Shown here in pieces: positions 54,239 to 64,000 of a stretch of DNA of 64,000 nucleotides. The notes beneath the pieces were generated by a model, which was not told where the DNA came from, made no database searches, and was given only the letters and a program-made list of their open reading frames with translations. This stretch comes from Chlorops oryzae (taxonomy: Eukaryota > Arthropoda > Insecta > Diptera > Chloropidae): assembly GCA_020466095.1 (NCBI GenBank), contig CM035807.1, positions 53,162,752 through 53,226,751 on the forward strand, given 5' to 3'. The position numbers were made by a program, and so were the translations under genes. The stretch's first letter is position 1, and every line of letters begins with the position of its first letter.

Positions 54239-55578
54239 TTATTTTTTTTTCATGAAATCACCTGGCATTCCACATCCGAAGCAAAGGTTCAAGTGAAAAG
54301 GTGAAGGACATAGTGATGATTTTTTTTGAGGATTTGTTGTTGTGTTACTCACAGGTACCATCTGTTTTGACATACTATTTTCATTCGATAATTTTTTTAT
54401 TTCAGGTCTATGTGCAGGGAAGCTGCCGTTTCTTAAGGCGTCAATACTTTGGTGAAAAGTAGATGGGCTATCGGCTGTTAAAGGTGTTTCGTTTTGTTGT
54501 ACCTCGTGTATCTGCCTGGGTTTAAACCTTGACTCTTGCAACACCTTTTCTGCTCGGCGACTTGTCGCTTTTAATTCGGATAGGGTCGATATATTGCTTG
54601 AGAACATCATGGTCGCGAGCTGACCACGTAGGTTGCTTTTTATGATACTCACTAAGGCTTTTTCTGGTATACGGTTTTGCAACCGGAAGCTGATATTGTG
54701 GATATCAGCATAAAAGTCTTCGAATAGCTCACCTACCTGTTGCTTTCGCTCTACTAATTCTTTGGTAATCTCGAAGTCGGTTTGTGCTGCCTTATAATGA
54801 TTTAACAATTCCTTTTTTATATCAATAACTGAGCTCGCAATTGTGCTTATTGTCCTCTAATAGCTGCCAATACCATTTGGACGTCTTTCAATAGGCACTG
54901 AAAATTGTTGAATAGGTAGTTGTGTGGGATCCCATGGGTCTCCGCTAATTTTTCCACTCGAAACAAAAAACTCTCAACCGTCATCTCCTTATTAGAGCCA
55001 TCATATTTAAGATGCCACTTATTTAAATCTATGCGGTTGAGTCTCTCGACCTCACTATAATTCAAGGGATCATTAATTCGAGAATGCGATATCTGCTCTG
55101 TAGGGAGGGATCGTGCCTCTGCTCCTCTTGGTTGATCGGTAGGAGTCGACTGCGGACGTCCTGCAGCTTGGGAACCACTGGCCTCTAGTTCTCCTACCCT
55201 GCCTTCGCCTTGACTATACTTACTTTGCAATCTCCTGAATTCTATCATGCACTCAGTCATATACCTATTATTCATTGACATCATTAATGCTATGTCAGTA
55301 ATGCGCTGTTGCCATGGTACTTCTGGTTCCGTATTGGACCCTCCACTATCCATAATTATGGGCGGGTCTACATTCAGGGGAGCTGTCTTTAGAGCTTGCT
55401 CATTGGTCCTCTCTGGATTCCCTTCGTTATCCATTTCTAAAATTTCATCTAATTTTGCAAAAAAATTGCTGGTATTATCCAGCTCACTAACACCTGTTGC
55501 TGCTGATGCCTGTTGCAACTGTCGATAAGTGCTTCTAGTAAGTCTCTGCCCTATTTCAAAGTTTTTAGACCCATCCAT
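54239..55578 (-). pseudogene. gag: Gag of the giant-LTR element, frameshifted
   Basis: Starts at ATG 55578 (243 codons to 54847), then the frame changes twice near 54880 and 54830. It continues 54808-54239 with the C-terminal capsid part (DFYADIHNISFRLQ) and the start of a zinc knuckle (CFGCGMPGDF) that breaks in an A-run. It lies 770 nt downstream of the PBS. Capsid/nucleocapsid role by family. Confidence 0.75.
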
Positions 55579-56345
55579 GAGAGCTGGAACATGAAATTGT
55601 TATTTTTATTATGCTATTCCCTTTGTTCTATACTCATATATAAATTCATTTATATTTTCCTTATTAAACTTTTTTTTTTTTTTTTTTTTTTTTTCAACAA
55701 ACAATATATGTACTTTAATGTTCTTGGAACTCTCCGTCTGGATTCCAAGAGGGTATTCTTAGTCCGTCTGTCCCGTACGAGTCTACTAATCCCCCTCCCA
55801 CCCTATTATGTTAATGTTTCGCTTTCCCAAACCCACTGTACAAGAAAAATCTCCTTGATACAGGCTTGTCTGGAAAAACTATTTCCCTCTTTATTTTCCC
55901 CATACACTTTCCTATGGACAAAGGGCAAATCCACTCCCAAACCTTAGCCCTGCTGGTGGAGTCCCCTTGCCATCAAGCATATTTAAACAAAAATGAATTT
56001 GATATATGTATATATAATTTTTTTTTTTTTTTTTTTTTTTTCATCCTACACTAAAAATTTTCACTTTTAAGTTCAAAAAAAAATTTGTTGCAGGCACAAA
56101 TAGAAAAAAAAATACCCCCTCGTATATAACAAATAATTCCCTACGCGACATTTTTGTATTGAGCAAGCGATAGAAACATAAAAATTAAATCTTTTTTTTT
56201 TTTTTTTTTTTGAGAAGCAGAAATGTTTAGAGGATTTTAATAATTTTTACGTTAAAAAAAAATAAAAGGGAAAGTAGGAAGTAGATGGTTAACTAACAAG
56301 AGTGAATAAGATGGTCTACTAGTTGGGAAAAGAAAATAGCTCATA
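55579..56345 (-). other. Leader of the giant-LTR element
   Basis: Between PBS and gag; several long homopolymer T tracts (plus strand) and no ORF of note. Confidence 0.55.
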
Positions 56346-56357
56346 CGTTGGGCGCCA
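56346..56357 (-). other. PBS of the giant-LTR element, tRNA-Lys type
   Basis: The minus strand reads TGGCGCCCAACG one base after the 5' LTR, the classical tRNA-Lys PBS. Confidence 0.9.
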
Positions 56358-58688
56358 GTGTAATTGAATTTGTTGGAGAGTTGTTTGTTGTTCGCGGCGG
56401 CGGTTCGGCACGGTGGCATAGGTCGGCTAGCTCGCCGCATGGCGTGGGCCTTGCCACCCCGCACAACATCCCTTTCAATTATACGAGAAAATTTCGTGCC
56501 GAGATAGAAGGGGTTCCGAAAAGAGAAAGAAGAGAGACTAAGCTATGCGAACATTAAAGAAGAAAAAGAGAAAAATAAGATAGATGCCTATACAAAAATG
56601 CCTACTGTCCAAACTACACAAATACACCCTAACACATTCAGTCATAACCAGACACTCAATCCGCCCACTACTCACACTATCCTCATGCACTCCTATCTTC
56701 AGTCATTCCCGCCCTAAAATCACTCCTCCTACACGTCACCGTCCTAGGTCTGGAGCATCCCCGCCTCTCCGTTAGCATAACAGTCCGTGAATGTGCTTTT
56801 GCTCCTGTATATTCTTAGCACGTTCCCCTTATCGGTCCGTTCGTCCGTTAATCTGTTCTTAGTCTGTTAGTCCATCATCTTTGTATAAAAATACCCCCTA
56901 TTTCCTCCTTAGGATAGTTCCAAAAAAAAATTTGTTTCCTTACCAGGACATTATTGATATCTTCTCCCTCGTCTTAGAGGAATAAAAAAAATCCAATTTC
57001 ATGTGTGAGGCATAATAGCCTAACAGGATTTATAATTTATTTTTATAAAACAACAACAAAAAATTCTTTATGAACAAACCTTAATATTTATAATTTCTGT
57101 TTTTTTTTTTTTTTTTTTTTTTTTTTATGCTTTTAAATATTAATATATGCTATATACATACCTATGCACGTACGCATATGCACCAAATGGCAATAAAAAG
57201 AGAGAAAAGAAAAAGGAAGAAGGAACCCTTCAAAAAAATAAAAAAATAAAAAAATTAACCGCACAGACGTATGCAGTATAAGTCATCACCCAGGGTATTT
57301 CCTACAGGGTGGTTCTCACTATGCTTTAATTATTCTCATTCGGCAGCCACAATGAAAGAAACTCAAAGGAAAGAAACATGGAAAGAGCTTATGATTCCAA
57401 TTGAACAAAAATCCAATTTGACTTTTATGCAATGAACACAATGCTGGTTTACTTGCAGCAAAACAACTGAAAGGAAGTTCTGTTTGCGCGTGTGTTATAA
57501 TAACAACAAAAAATTTTAACGAAAGTGAGCGTGAGCGTAAATGCACAAAAAAAAAGTATTAATAAAAAAAAATGTCTCTATTCAAAGCAAAAATATTGTC
57601 CTTTATGGAAAATTAATTTAAAAAATCAAAAAAAAAATCTATGCAATGAGTTTATCCTTTACTCGAATTCGTGACAAAGAAACTAAAGGAGTATAAAAAA
57701 ATTTTAATTTTTTTTTTTTCTGCGACTCCTTACTACCGTCAGGTAAGTACCAAGAAAAGAAATCGGCTACTTTAGCTAAGGCTGAATTCTTTAGAGATAG
57801 CTCCCAAGAGAATTATTGTTGAAGAGTTAGCACCCAAAGTTCAACTGCTGAACTCAGCTTGCGGCATTCCTTTTATATGTTCCCTAATGCATGGAGTTAA
57901 ATGGAGAACATCCAAATCAATAACAAAATCAGGACATTTCTAACGGAAGCCTTCCAAGTAAACAATAATTTATTGAAATCACCTGATTGAGATTGTCTCG
58001 ATTGGAATTCACCACAGCCTTTTCTTTCTCGTGCAATACAATTTTTCCTAGCTACTCTTATTAATTTTTAAAGGAGCTATCGCAAATTTATTTTTAACAT
58101 TTATTCTATTGATTTCCTTCTTTTTGCTATTTAAATTTGAATTTGAAAACTGTATTGTTCTATGGGAGAAAATACAACCCTACTGGAAGTATCCCAGTAT
58201 TCAGCTGTGGCTCCTAAGGTTTCTCGTGATCAGTTCTTCCTTAGTTTGTTTTGTTTTTCTTTTTTTTCTTTTTTTTTTCTTCTTTTTTTTTCCTTCTTTT
58301 TTCTTTTTTATCAGATGTCAACGTGACAGTTCCTTTTGTTTTCCTTTTTTTTCTTTTTCTTTTTTCAATGTGAATTTTAAGTTTCATTTAAATTTCAACC
58401 TCAAACCCTTTTTCTTCTTTTCTAGTTCCGAATATTTTTTTTTTTTTTTTCGTTTAGTGCCTGACAATCCCAGGAGGGATCATCAAGAAGAACCTTGGAC
58501 TATTTGCGCCCGGCTTCAGTTAAGTATATACAATTTCTTTTCATTGTTTACCTTCACCATTCCATTTTTTTTTTTTTTTATATAATTCAAAATTCAAATT
58601 CATTTCGTGCTTAATCCTATTTTTATACAAATCAAAATTTTAAATTCATTTTAACATTGACAATGATACTTTCTTTCTCTCTTCTCCT

Positions 58689-59414
58689 TTAATGTTGGTC
58701 TGGACGGTCAAGATCTACTCGACATCGACGGCGTCGTTGGCATTGGTGGTTCTGGATGTTTTTGTTGGATTTGCGCTTTAAGGTGCCAGAAGCAGTGGTA
58801 ACAGGTGCGTCTTTACTCCCTCCTTTTGGAACAATTTTAGTGTTGCCTGTTCTATTAATGACTACCTGGTAGCAGTTTCCATTTATGGACTTCACAAATT
58901 TAATTCGTTGTCCCCTCTGCCATTTAGTTTGTGCCTCTCGGACTATTTCGCGGAGAAGGATGGGAATTCCATCCCCCATGCTAGATTCCGGGATGATGAA
59001 ATCGCGGTCGTATGGATTCGGAGGTTTGTTCTTATCTTTGTCTACCGCTTCAGTTAATACTTTTTCACACATTTCTTCTAAGTCTAATTCGTAATCGTAC
59101 CCGTCAAGGCTCAACGAGTCCTCTTCGTCCAGACAGATGTCCTCTTGCGGTGGAGATGCTGCAGCGTCGGTTTTAGGAGGCTTGTTGGTGGTTTCAGCCC
59201 TTGGCAGATCGGTCACGTCCACCAGTTCTTTCTCAATTCCGAACTTCCGCGCTAGCCTCGTCCGTACAGTCATAAGACCGGTTTGTGGATTGCGATATGG
59301 TGTCTGATCCGCAGGCAACAACATTGCGCGTGGGCGTAGGGCTTCAACAAGGGTTACACCCTCTTTTATTTTATTGTTTAAAAGCCTCAGGCGCTGGTCT
59401 TCAGAAAGTTCCAT
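58689..59414 (-). CDS. LTR-encoded protein, 241 aa (5' LTR copy)
   Basis: Same ORF as at 40665-41390, with only three amino-acid differences (His to Gln after LLPAD, Val to Met near residue 46, Cys to Tyr after LDGYD). The ATG is 355 nt from the LTR start when the MITE is excluded, and the acceptor-like TTTACTTACAG is kept. Both LTR copies stayed open while gag and pol did not. Function unknown. Confidence 0.8.
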   Translation of the reverse strand: MELSEDQRLRLLNNKIKEGVTLVEALRPRAMLLPADQTPYRNPQTGLMTVRTRLARKFGIEKELVDVTDLPRAETTNKPPKTDAAASPPQEDICLDEEDSLSLDGYDYELDLEEMCEKVLTEAVDKDKNKPPNPYDRDFIIPESSMGDGIPILLREIVREAQTKWQRGQRIKFVKSINGNCYQVVINRTGNTKIVPKGGSKDAPVTTASGTLKRKSNKNIQNHQCQRRRRCRVDLDRPDQH

Positions 59415-59590
59415 GGTGTTCTCTGTAAGTAAACTAAAAAAAAAAATGTGTTGTTTGTGTATCTGAGTTGTGGGTGTCTGTGTACGTATGTCTTTAGTCT
59501 GCATGCATTCATAGTGTGATGTCTCATATACATGTTTTTTTTTTTTTTTTTTGAAAGGATAAACTCATTCATTGTTTGCATATGATTTAT

Positions 59591-61093
59591 GGGTATTTCC
59601 ATAGTAACGGGTGTGACAGATTTAGGCGAATTCTTTAAATTTCTCTAAAACCATCAACCCTTCGATAACAGTGTTGGATATTTTTGAAGCTTCCATTTTT
59701 AAAGTATTTCTACCATTTCAAAGAATCCGTTAAAAATTACTTTTAATGCCTTAAAAACCTTCAAAAGGAGGTAACAGGTGTGACGTTAGAAAATGGGGGT
59801 TTGTATGTTATTTGTGTTCATTAATCGATTCTGTAAAATTTTCCAGGAAACATATAAAAAGAATGTTTAACCAACAGTTCTAAGGAGTATTCTGACTATG
59901 AAGAAGTATTTACTTATAATGTATCGGTATTCGTATGTGTTTTATACCAATTTACAAAAGTAACGGGTGTGACAAAAAAAAGTAACGGGTGTGACAATAT
60001 AAATTGAAACAAGAGTTATATGAGGAAGACGAGTTTTTTAAAATATGTTTCAGTGTAGCTATTATAAAAAATATCAACGTAGTATTTTCGTAAAAACAGC
60101 TTCATTCGTTTTCCGTTAAATAACTTGCTTTTAAAAGTTTTTGGTTTTTTGTCACACGATTTTGGTTTCCTGTTACTGAATAGACTTTTTTTGATAATAA
60201 GGTTTTGAGAATAAGGTTTTGTGTGTGGTGATCAGTGTGAGTCGTCAGCATACAGTATTAATTAAGACATTTACAATATACTATTAATTAATACATAAAT
60301 AATAAACTTCTATATTAATTAATATTTATATAATTTAATTTTATTCTTTATTTGTTTATTTATTTTTTTATATTTATTATTTATTGTTTATTATTTATTA
60401 TTAATTTTGTATTATTTATTATTACTTATAATTTATTAATTATTAATTATTTATTCATTATATGTTATTTATTATTTAAAATTTATTATTTATAATTTAC
60501 TATAAATGAACTGTAAGGTAAATTGGCCCAAAAATATAACACAAAAAAATAAATAAGTAACGGGTGTGACACCGTTTTAAGTGTTAAAAATGCCATCTCT
60601 GTCACACAAACTCCAACTAGGTTTCGGTTTATTATTAAACGGAATTACCTTCTTACTATCTGCAGGTTAACACTTTGTTAAATTCTTTTGCTAAAAGACA
60701 ATTTAACTGTTTGTAGTTTATCGGTAACGGGCGTGACAGTCTTAGGTTAATTTTCCAAAAGTCTGTAAAAATTTCAACATATAACCTAAAGCATTCTACT
60801 TTTTCTGCAAACCAGATAAAATGACATACTTTTTAGCTGATATCTATTTGTGCTGCCACATATTCAAAAACAGCTTGTAGCGAAAGCTCAAAAAAGGGAT
60901 AATTTTTTTGTTTGCGATGTGTTTAAACAGCGTTATTTCAAAATTAATTTGTATACAAACCAGACATATTTTTTAATATTACTCTACATGAAAAAAATGA
61001 TGCATGTATATATGTTTTAATAAGAAGAACAAAAATGTGTTAAAGTGTAAATTTTTTTGCAGTTGCACAGGGTACGTTTTCGTGGAAATGCCC
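59591..61093. mobile_element. Non-autonomous DNA transposon, 1503 bp, with GTAACGGGTGTGACA repeats
   Basis: Ends GGGTATTTCCA / reversed right end GGGCATTTCCA; flanked by TTAT (59587-59590, 61094-61097). The empty site is visible in the 3' LTR near 50230. Six direct copies of GTAACGGGTGTGACA or close variants lie at 59604, 59771, 59960, 59982, 60556 and 60724. No transposase. The middle (60260-60510) is TA/TTA low complexity. Superfamily not recognised. Confidence 0.85.
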
Positions 61094-61280
61094 TTATATA
61101 TGTATATCTATTTAAAAAAAATCATTTATTTAATATTAAATTTTTATTCTCTTTTTTTTTTTTTTTTTAATAAATGCAATTTTCATGGCTTAGGGCCACT
61201 GTTTAAATGTATTCTTTATTTATTGTGAAGGGATAGGCTATTTAATTTTTTTTTCTTTCAGGGCTGCCACGTAACAAGCT

Positions 61281-62158
61281 TTTCTTAATTATTAACATGT
61301 GCCACTTCTTTACGTTACTCTTCCATCTGCTAATTAAGAACAGCAAGAAATGATTCTCAACTAATTTCTTGTATGATGACAACTGTAATTTAATTGAATG
61401 TTAGGCTATTTATAAAACATAAAACATCTAGTCTTCAAACTACAACAAGTTTATGTACAAAATGTATAGGTAATGTATATATTTTGTATAATAATGTATA
61501 TTAAATGATAATACAATGTATAACGAATATATGAATATTGCAAATACGTATTACGTCCCTGCATAAACAAACCCAAAACAAGGTAAACAAAGTTTATACA
61601 GACATGTTTCGCTTTCCGATATAAGTAGCCTGAGCTAAAGCTTCAAATTAAACTGAAATCTTATTCGCAGTTTTTTACAGTTTAAGTTTACGTTAAATTT
61701 TGAACAGAAAATAACGGTTTTGCGCAGACAAATGGTAAAAAAAATTTAACTTAACAGAAATATTTAAATTATTAGAAACTGATTCTGAAACAATTCTACT
61801 AGAAGGAAGAGAGTTAATAAATAAGGTAAATCTCGATTTCTTACATTAAATAAATTTTACCCCTTGTATGGTGATGGGTGGCGCTGGGTTAAAATTATGA
61901 TATATTTTAAAAACCAGGTTCTTACGCGATTTTGGCATTTTAAATGAGGCAATGTCGTAACTTGGATCATATGGCGCCAAATGGACTATGAATTTGCATT
62001 CAGAAACCCCGAAAACATAAAGTAGATAAATTTGCACCTCTGGTTCAGCCAACTTTTTTTCTTTGTTGTTAGGCTCTGTTATTGATTATAAATTACATTT
62101 CAAGGTGATACAAACGGAAAGCTATACATTTTCTAGGAGATCGCCGTGTTAAAAATAA
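61281..62158 (-). other. scro intron, A/T-rich
   Basis: No supported feature; TA-rich around 61450-61540. Confidence 0.5.
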
Positions 62159-62160
62159 TA

Positions 62161-62533
62161 GTGGTATTCATGTAACAGCGCAAAGCATGCAAAACTGACA
62201 GTTGAATACTTTTATCTCACATTTTGCATGAGCGCACCTCATAAGCAGCTTGCGTGCACAGTTGTCAAAAACAGATAATCAATACTGAAATTTGAGGATA
62301 ATCAAAACAAACGCCGAAATTGAGCAAAAAAAAGAAAATTTTTAAATAAATGTTCAATTTAATATCTTTAAAAAGCCTCAAAACAACGAGTCAACGAGTT
62401 TATGCGCTTTATACGCTCGCTTTGCGCTATCTTATCGTAGTGCAGAGCGCGTAAAGAAATTTTCATACAAAATTTGACAGTTGGTTTATGAGGGTGCAAA
62501 AATATGAGGTTTGCGCTATTACATGAATACCAC
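62161..62533. mobile_element. TA-flanked MITE, 373 bp
   Basis: Inverted ends GTGGTATTCATGTAACAGCG / reversed right end GTGGTATTCATGTAATAGCG, with TA on each side (62159-62160, 62534-62535). No ORF. Confidence 0.7.
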
Positions 62534-62535
62534 TA

Positions 62536-63439
62536 ATGTGTTATTGAATCAATTCATTTTATAGTCAAATATTCTTTATTGCCTTACGTTTCCCCGCTGG
62601 CAGGTTCCTCTCGTGTCACAATCAGCCGGACTTAACTGTGATTTCAGATAGTGCCAGTGGAAATTCAAATGTTGATGAATTTGTTCGTATTGTAGGCAGC
62701 GAGAAATTTGGATTTACTTAACTAATGCATCATGGGTGACTGTGCATGCCAGGCGGTGCCTTCAAGCCATAGTTGCTGCCTGATGATTCGTGTCTGCTAT
62801 CCGGCAGGGACGAATAATCGAGCTTCATTCAAAATATACTGAATTCTGTTGACAGATTAGGGGATCAGTGTATTCAATCGAAAATAAAAACTATTGGTTA
62901 GGGCGTTCCATCGCATGCCTAACCAATTTGTATTACTTCTGTTGTCGAATTCATGGAGTTCTGCTTCATATCGATGCAGTCAACTGCAGCAACGCCTTGT
63001 GGTTCACGGTCATTTTCAGCAATTAAAATTTTGCAAGGAAAAGCGTTGAGATTAGGTGGGTTTCAATTGCTAAATGCTGAAGAATCTCGATCTCCACAGT
63101 TTACCCTAAAGGCTCGAAATTTTTGTGCGCAATGAAAAATTTTTTTTAGTTGCGCAATAAAATCTCGCAATAAAATTTTTTGGAATGTAGGCGGTAGGTT
63201 TTTTCCAATATCGCCATTGAAAAAAAATTGATAGATTCTCAAACTCAGCAACATATTAACCAAATCAGGTTGCGGATGTGGCCCACATGCATCATATCAT
63301 TTAGCAACAATTTAAAGGTAGTTTTTTGGGACGGCTTAAAACCAGTTGACCCAAAATTGGTCGATGCACTCTATGGTTTAAAAATAGCGTAGGGTAATAG
63401 AAAAGGTAAGTGAAATGAAGAACAAATCTCGTTTTGAAA
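62536..63439. other. Unassigned intronic sequence
   Basis: A 38-codon open stretch ending at about 62720 (plus strand, NQPDLTVISDSASGNSN...) looks coding-like, but I cannot place it. Nothing else seen. Confidence 0.35.
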
Positions 63440-63680
63440 AATTTCGAAAGAAGTTATGGCCGTGTCCATCTAACCATTACAGATCGCTGCGTGTCGTTTC
63501 CGTTGCTTCTGCAACGACGTATTCTGTTTGAGTGCCAATTATCGCGGACAAACCCAGCTCCAAAGAAAAAAAATCGAAAATTTCTCTTTGAATGGCAACC
63601 GAATAACATATCTACCTTCATCGTTGGGAAGATTTGCTTGGGCATACAAAAGTTTTGAGCAGATCATGAAGCTTTTTCGC
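63440..63680 (-). pseudogene. BEL/Pao pol fragment
   Basis: The minus-strand frame reads NDEGRYVIRLPFKEKF, the conserved start of the BEL/Pao RT region (compare [15 protein letters not shown] in the element at 43453). After a stop, an ALKQ..SLQKQ-like segment follows as expected. Strongly decayed and short. Confidence 0.55.
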
Positions 63681-64000
63681 TTACTCCCTAATGATCGCGC
63701 ATGTGGTACATGATGACGTGAAATCACCAGACAAATTTCATCAGAACAAAGAAATATAAAGGCACAAACCCCCTCCGACGTTGACCCGAAGTCCAAACAG
63801 AGTTATTTTTGGGGAAAAATCGGATCCGATTACCAAATTGATTCGCCCTGGACCATGCAGTGTGGGTCGGGCAATTCAAAAGAGGCAAGTTCTCCAGAGT
63901 TAATAGTCGTAGCTCATGATGAACGAAGTCAACGCTGTAATTTTGGCAGTACGACGGCCGCCAGATTGAAAATCCCGTCCATTCCGGAAACGTTACAAAT
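63681..64000. other. Unassigned sequence to the window end
   Basis: No supported gene, RNA or repeat. Confidence 0.4.

Larger units (their letters stand above)
38338..61276 (-). mobile_element. Giant-LTR Ty3/gypsy element (Osvaldo/Ulysses-like), with nested insertions
   Basis: Flanked by AGCT (38334-38337 and 61277-61280). Minus-strand order: 5' LTR 61276-56359, PBS 56357-56346 (tRNA-Lys type), gag 55578-54239, protease, RT, RNase H, integrase to 50731, then 3' LTR 50419-38338. Each LTR is 3411 bp after subtracting the nested elements with one target copy (8671 bp from the 3' LTR, 1507 bp from the 5' LTR); the internal region is 5939 bp, total about 12.8 kb. No env ORF: only 310 bp separate integrase from the 3' LTR. 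The large LTRs, tRNA-Lys PBS and pol sequence suggest the Osvaldo/Ulysses group (inference). Lies in the scro intron in the same orientation as scro. Confidence 0.92.
56359..61276 (-). repeat. 5' giant LTR, interrupted by a MITE
   Basis: Nearly identical to 38338-41512 plus 50184-50419. After removing 59591-61093 and one TTAT its length is 3411 bp, equal to the other LTR. Carries the ORF at 59414-58689. Confidence 0.92.

Noticed and set aside
38338..61276. Segmental duplication of a 3.4-kb gene-containing block
   Set aside because: The two copies start TG and end CA, flank a gag-pol region with a PBS directly at one copy, and the outer edges share AGCT. They are LTRs, not a duplication.
1..64000. 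CRISPR arrays, rRNA operons, prokaryotic operons
   Set aside because: Eukaryotic window; the repeats seen are TE ends, microsatellites and tandem units without spacer structure.

Overview
This is a repeat-dense window from a higher fly (Brachycera; a tephritid-like fruit fly would fit, but that is inference). The only host gene I can name is the last coding exon of an NK-2 class homeobox gene, best matched to scarecrow (scro), on the minus strand at 36178-36606. It carries the NK2-specific domain and ends in GRAW. Nearly everything else is transposable elements (TEs), many nested.

Layout. 1-9468: a Ty3/gypsy element with env (errantivirus-like) on the minus strand, cut by the left window edge. 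It has LTR, PBS, gag, pol, an extra ORF with a complete Ulp1/C48 cysteine-protease triad, and the start of env; an intact mariner sits in its 5' leader. 9598-13136: a CR1-group non-LTR element with intact ORF2. 14139-15207: a mini-me-like repeat holding a tRNA-derived SINE. 15208-24091: a decayed LOA-type non-LTR element (minus), split by a 3.1-kb solo LTR (15911-19015) that carries its own 191-aa ORF. 24104-28503: a jockey-type ORF1 piece and a deleted BEL/Pao element with two MITEs. 28503-30762: a hAT remnant, a 57-bp tandem repeat and a second, frameshifted mariner. 30763-36177: intergenic or 3' flank with a mini-me-like repeat, a Harbinger-type MITE and two tRNA-like sequences. 36178-64000: the scro exon and the intron upstream of it.

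That intron contains a giant Ty3/gypsy element (38338-61276, minus) bounded by a 4-bp AGCT target duplication. Its two LTRs compute to 3411 bp each once a nested 8.67-kb BEL/Pao element (in the 3' LTR) and a 1.5-kb MITE (in the 5' LTR) are removed. Un-nested, the element is about 12.8 kb.

The most interesting signal is a protein family encoded inside LTRs. Both giant LTRs carry an open 241-aa sense ORF starting 355-358 nt from the LTR start. The divergent solo LTR at 15.9-19.0 kb carries a homologous 191-aa ORF at the same offset (357 nt), with shared LLPAD, LDGYD, VREAQ and ING...Q blocks. The arrangement recalls U3-encoded accessory genes of some retroviruses. Two more accessory ORFs stand out: the Ulp1-like protease of the errantivirus-like element, and a zinc-knuckle/arginine-serine-rich ORF downstream of pol in the BEL/Pao element, directly behind a splice acceptor.
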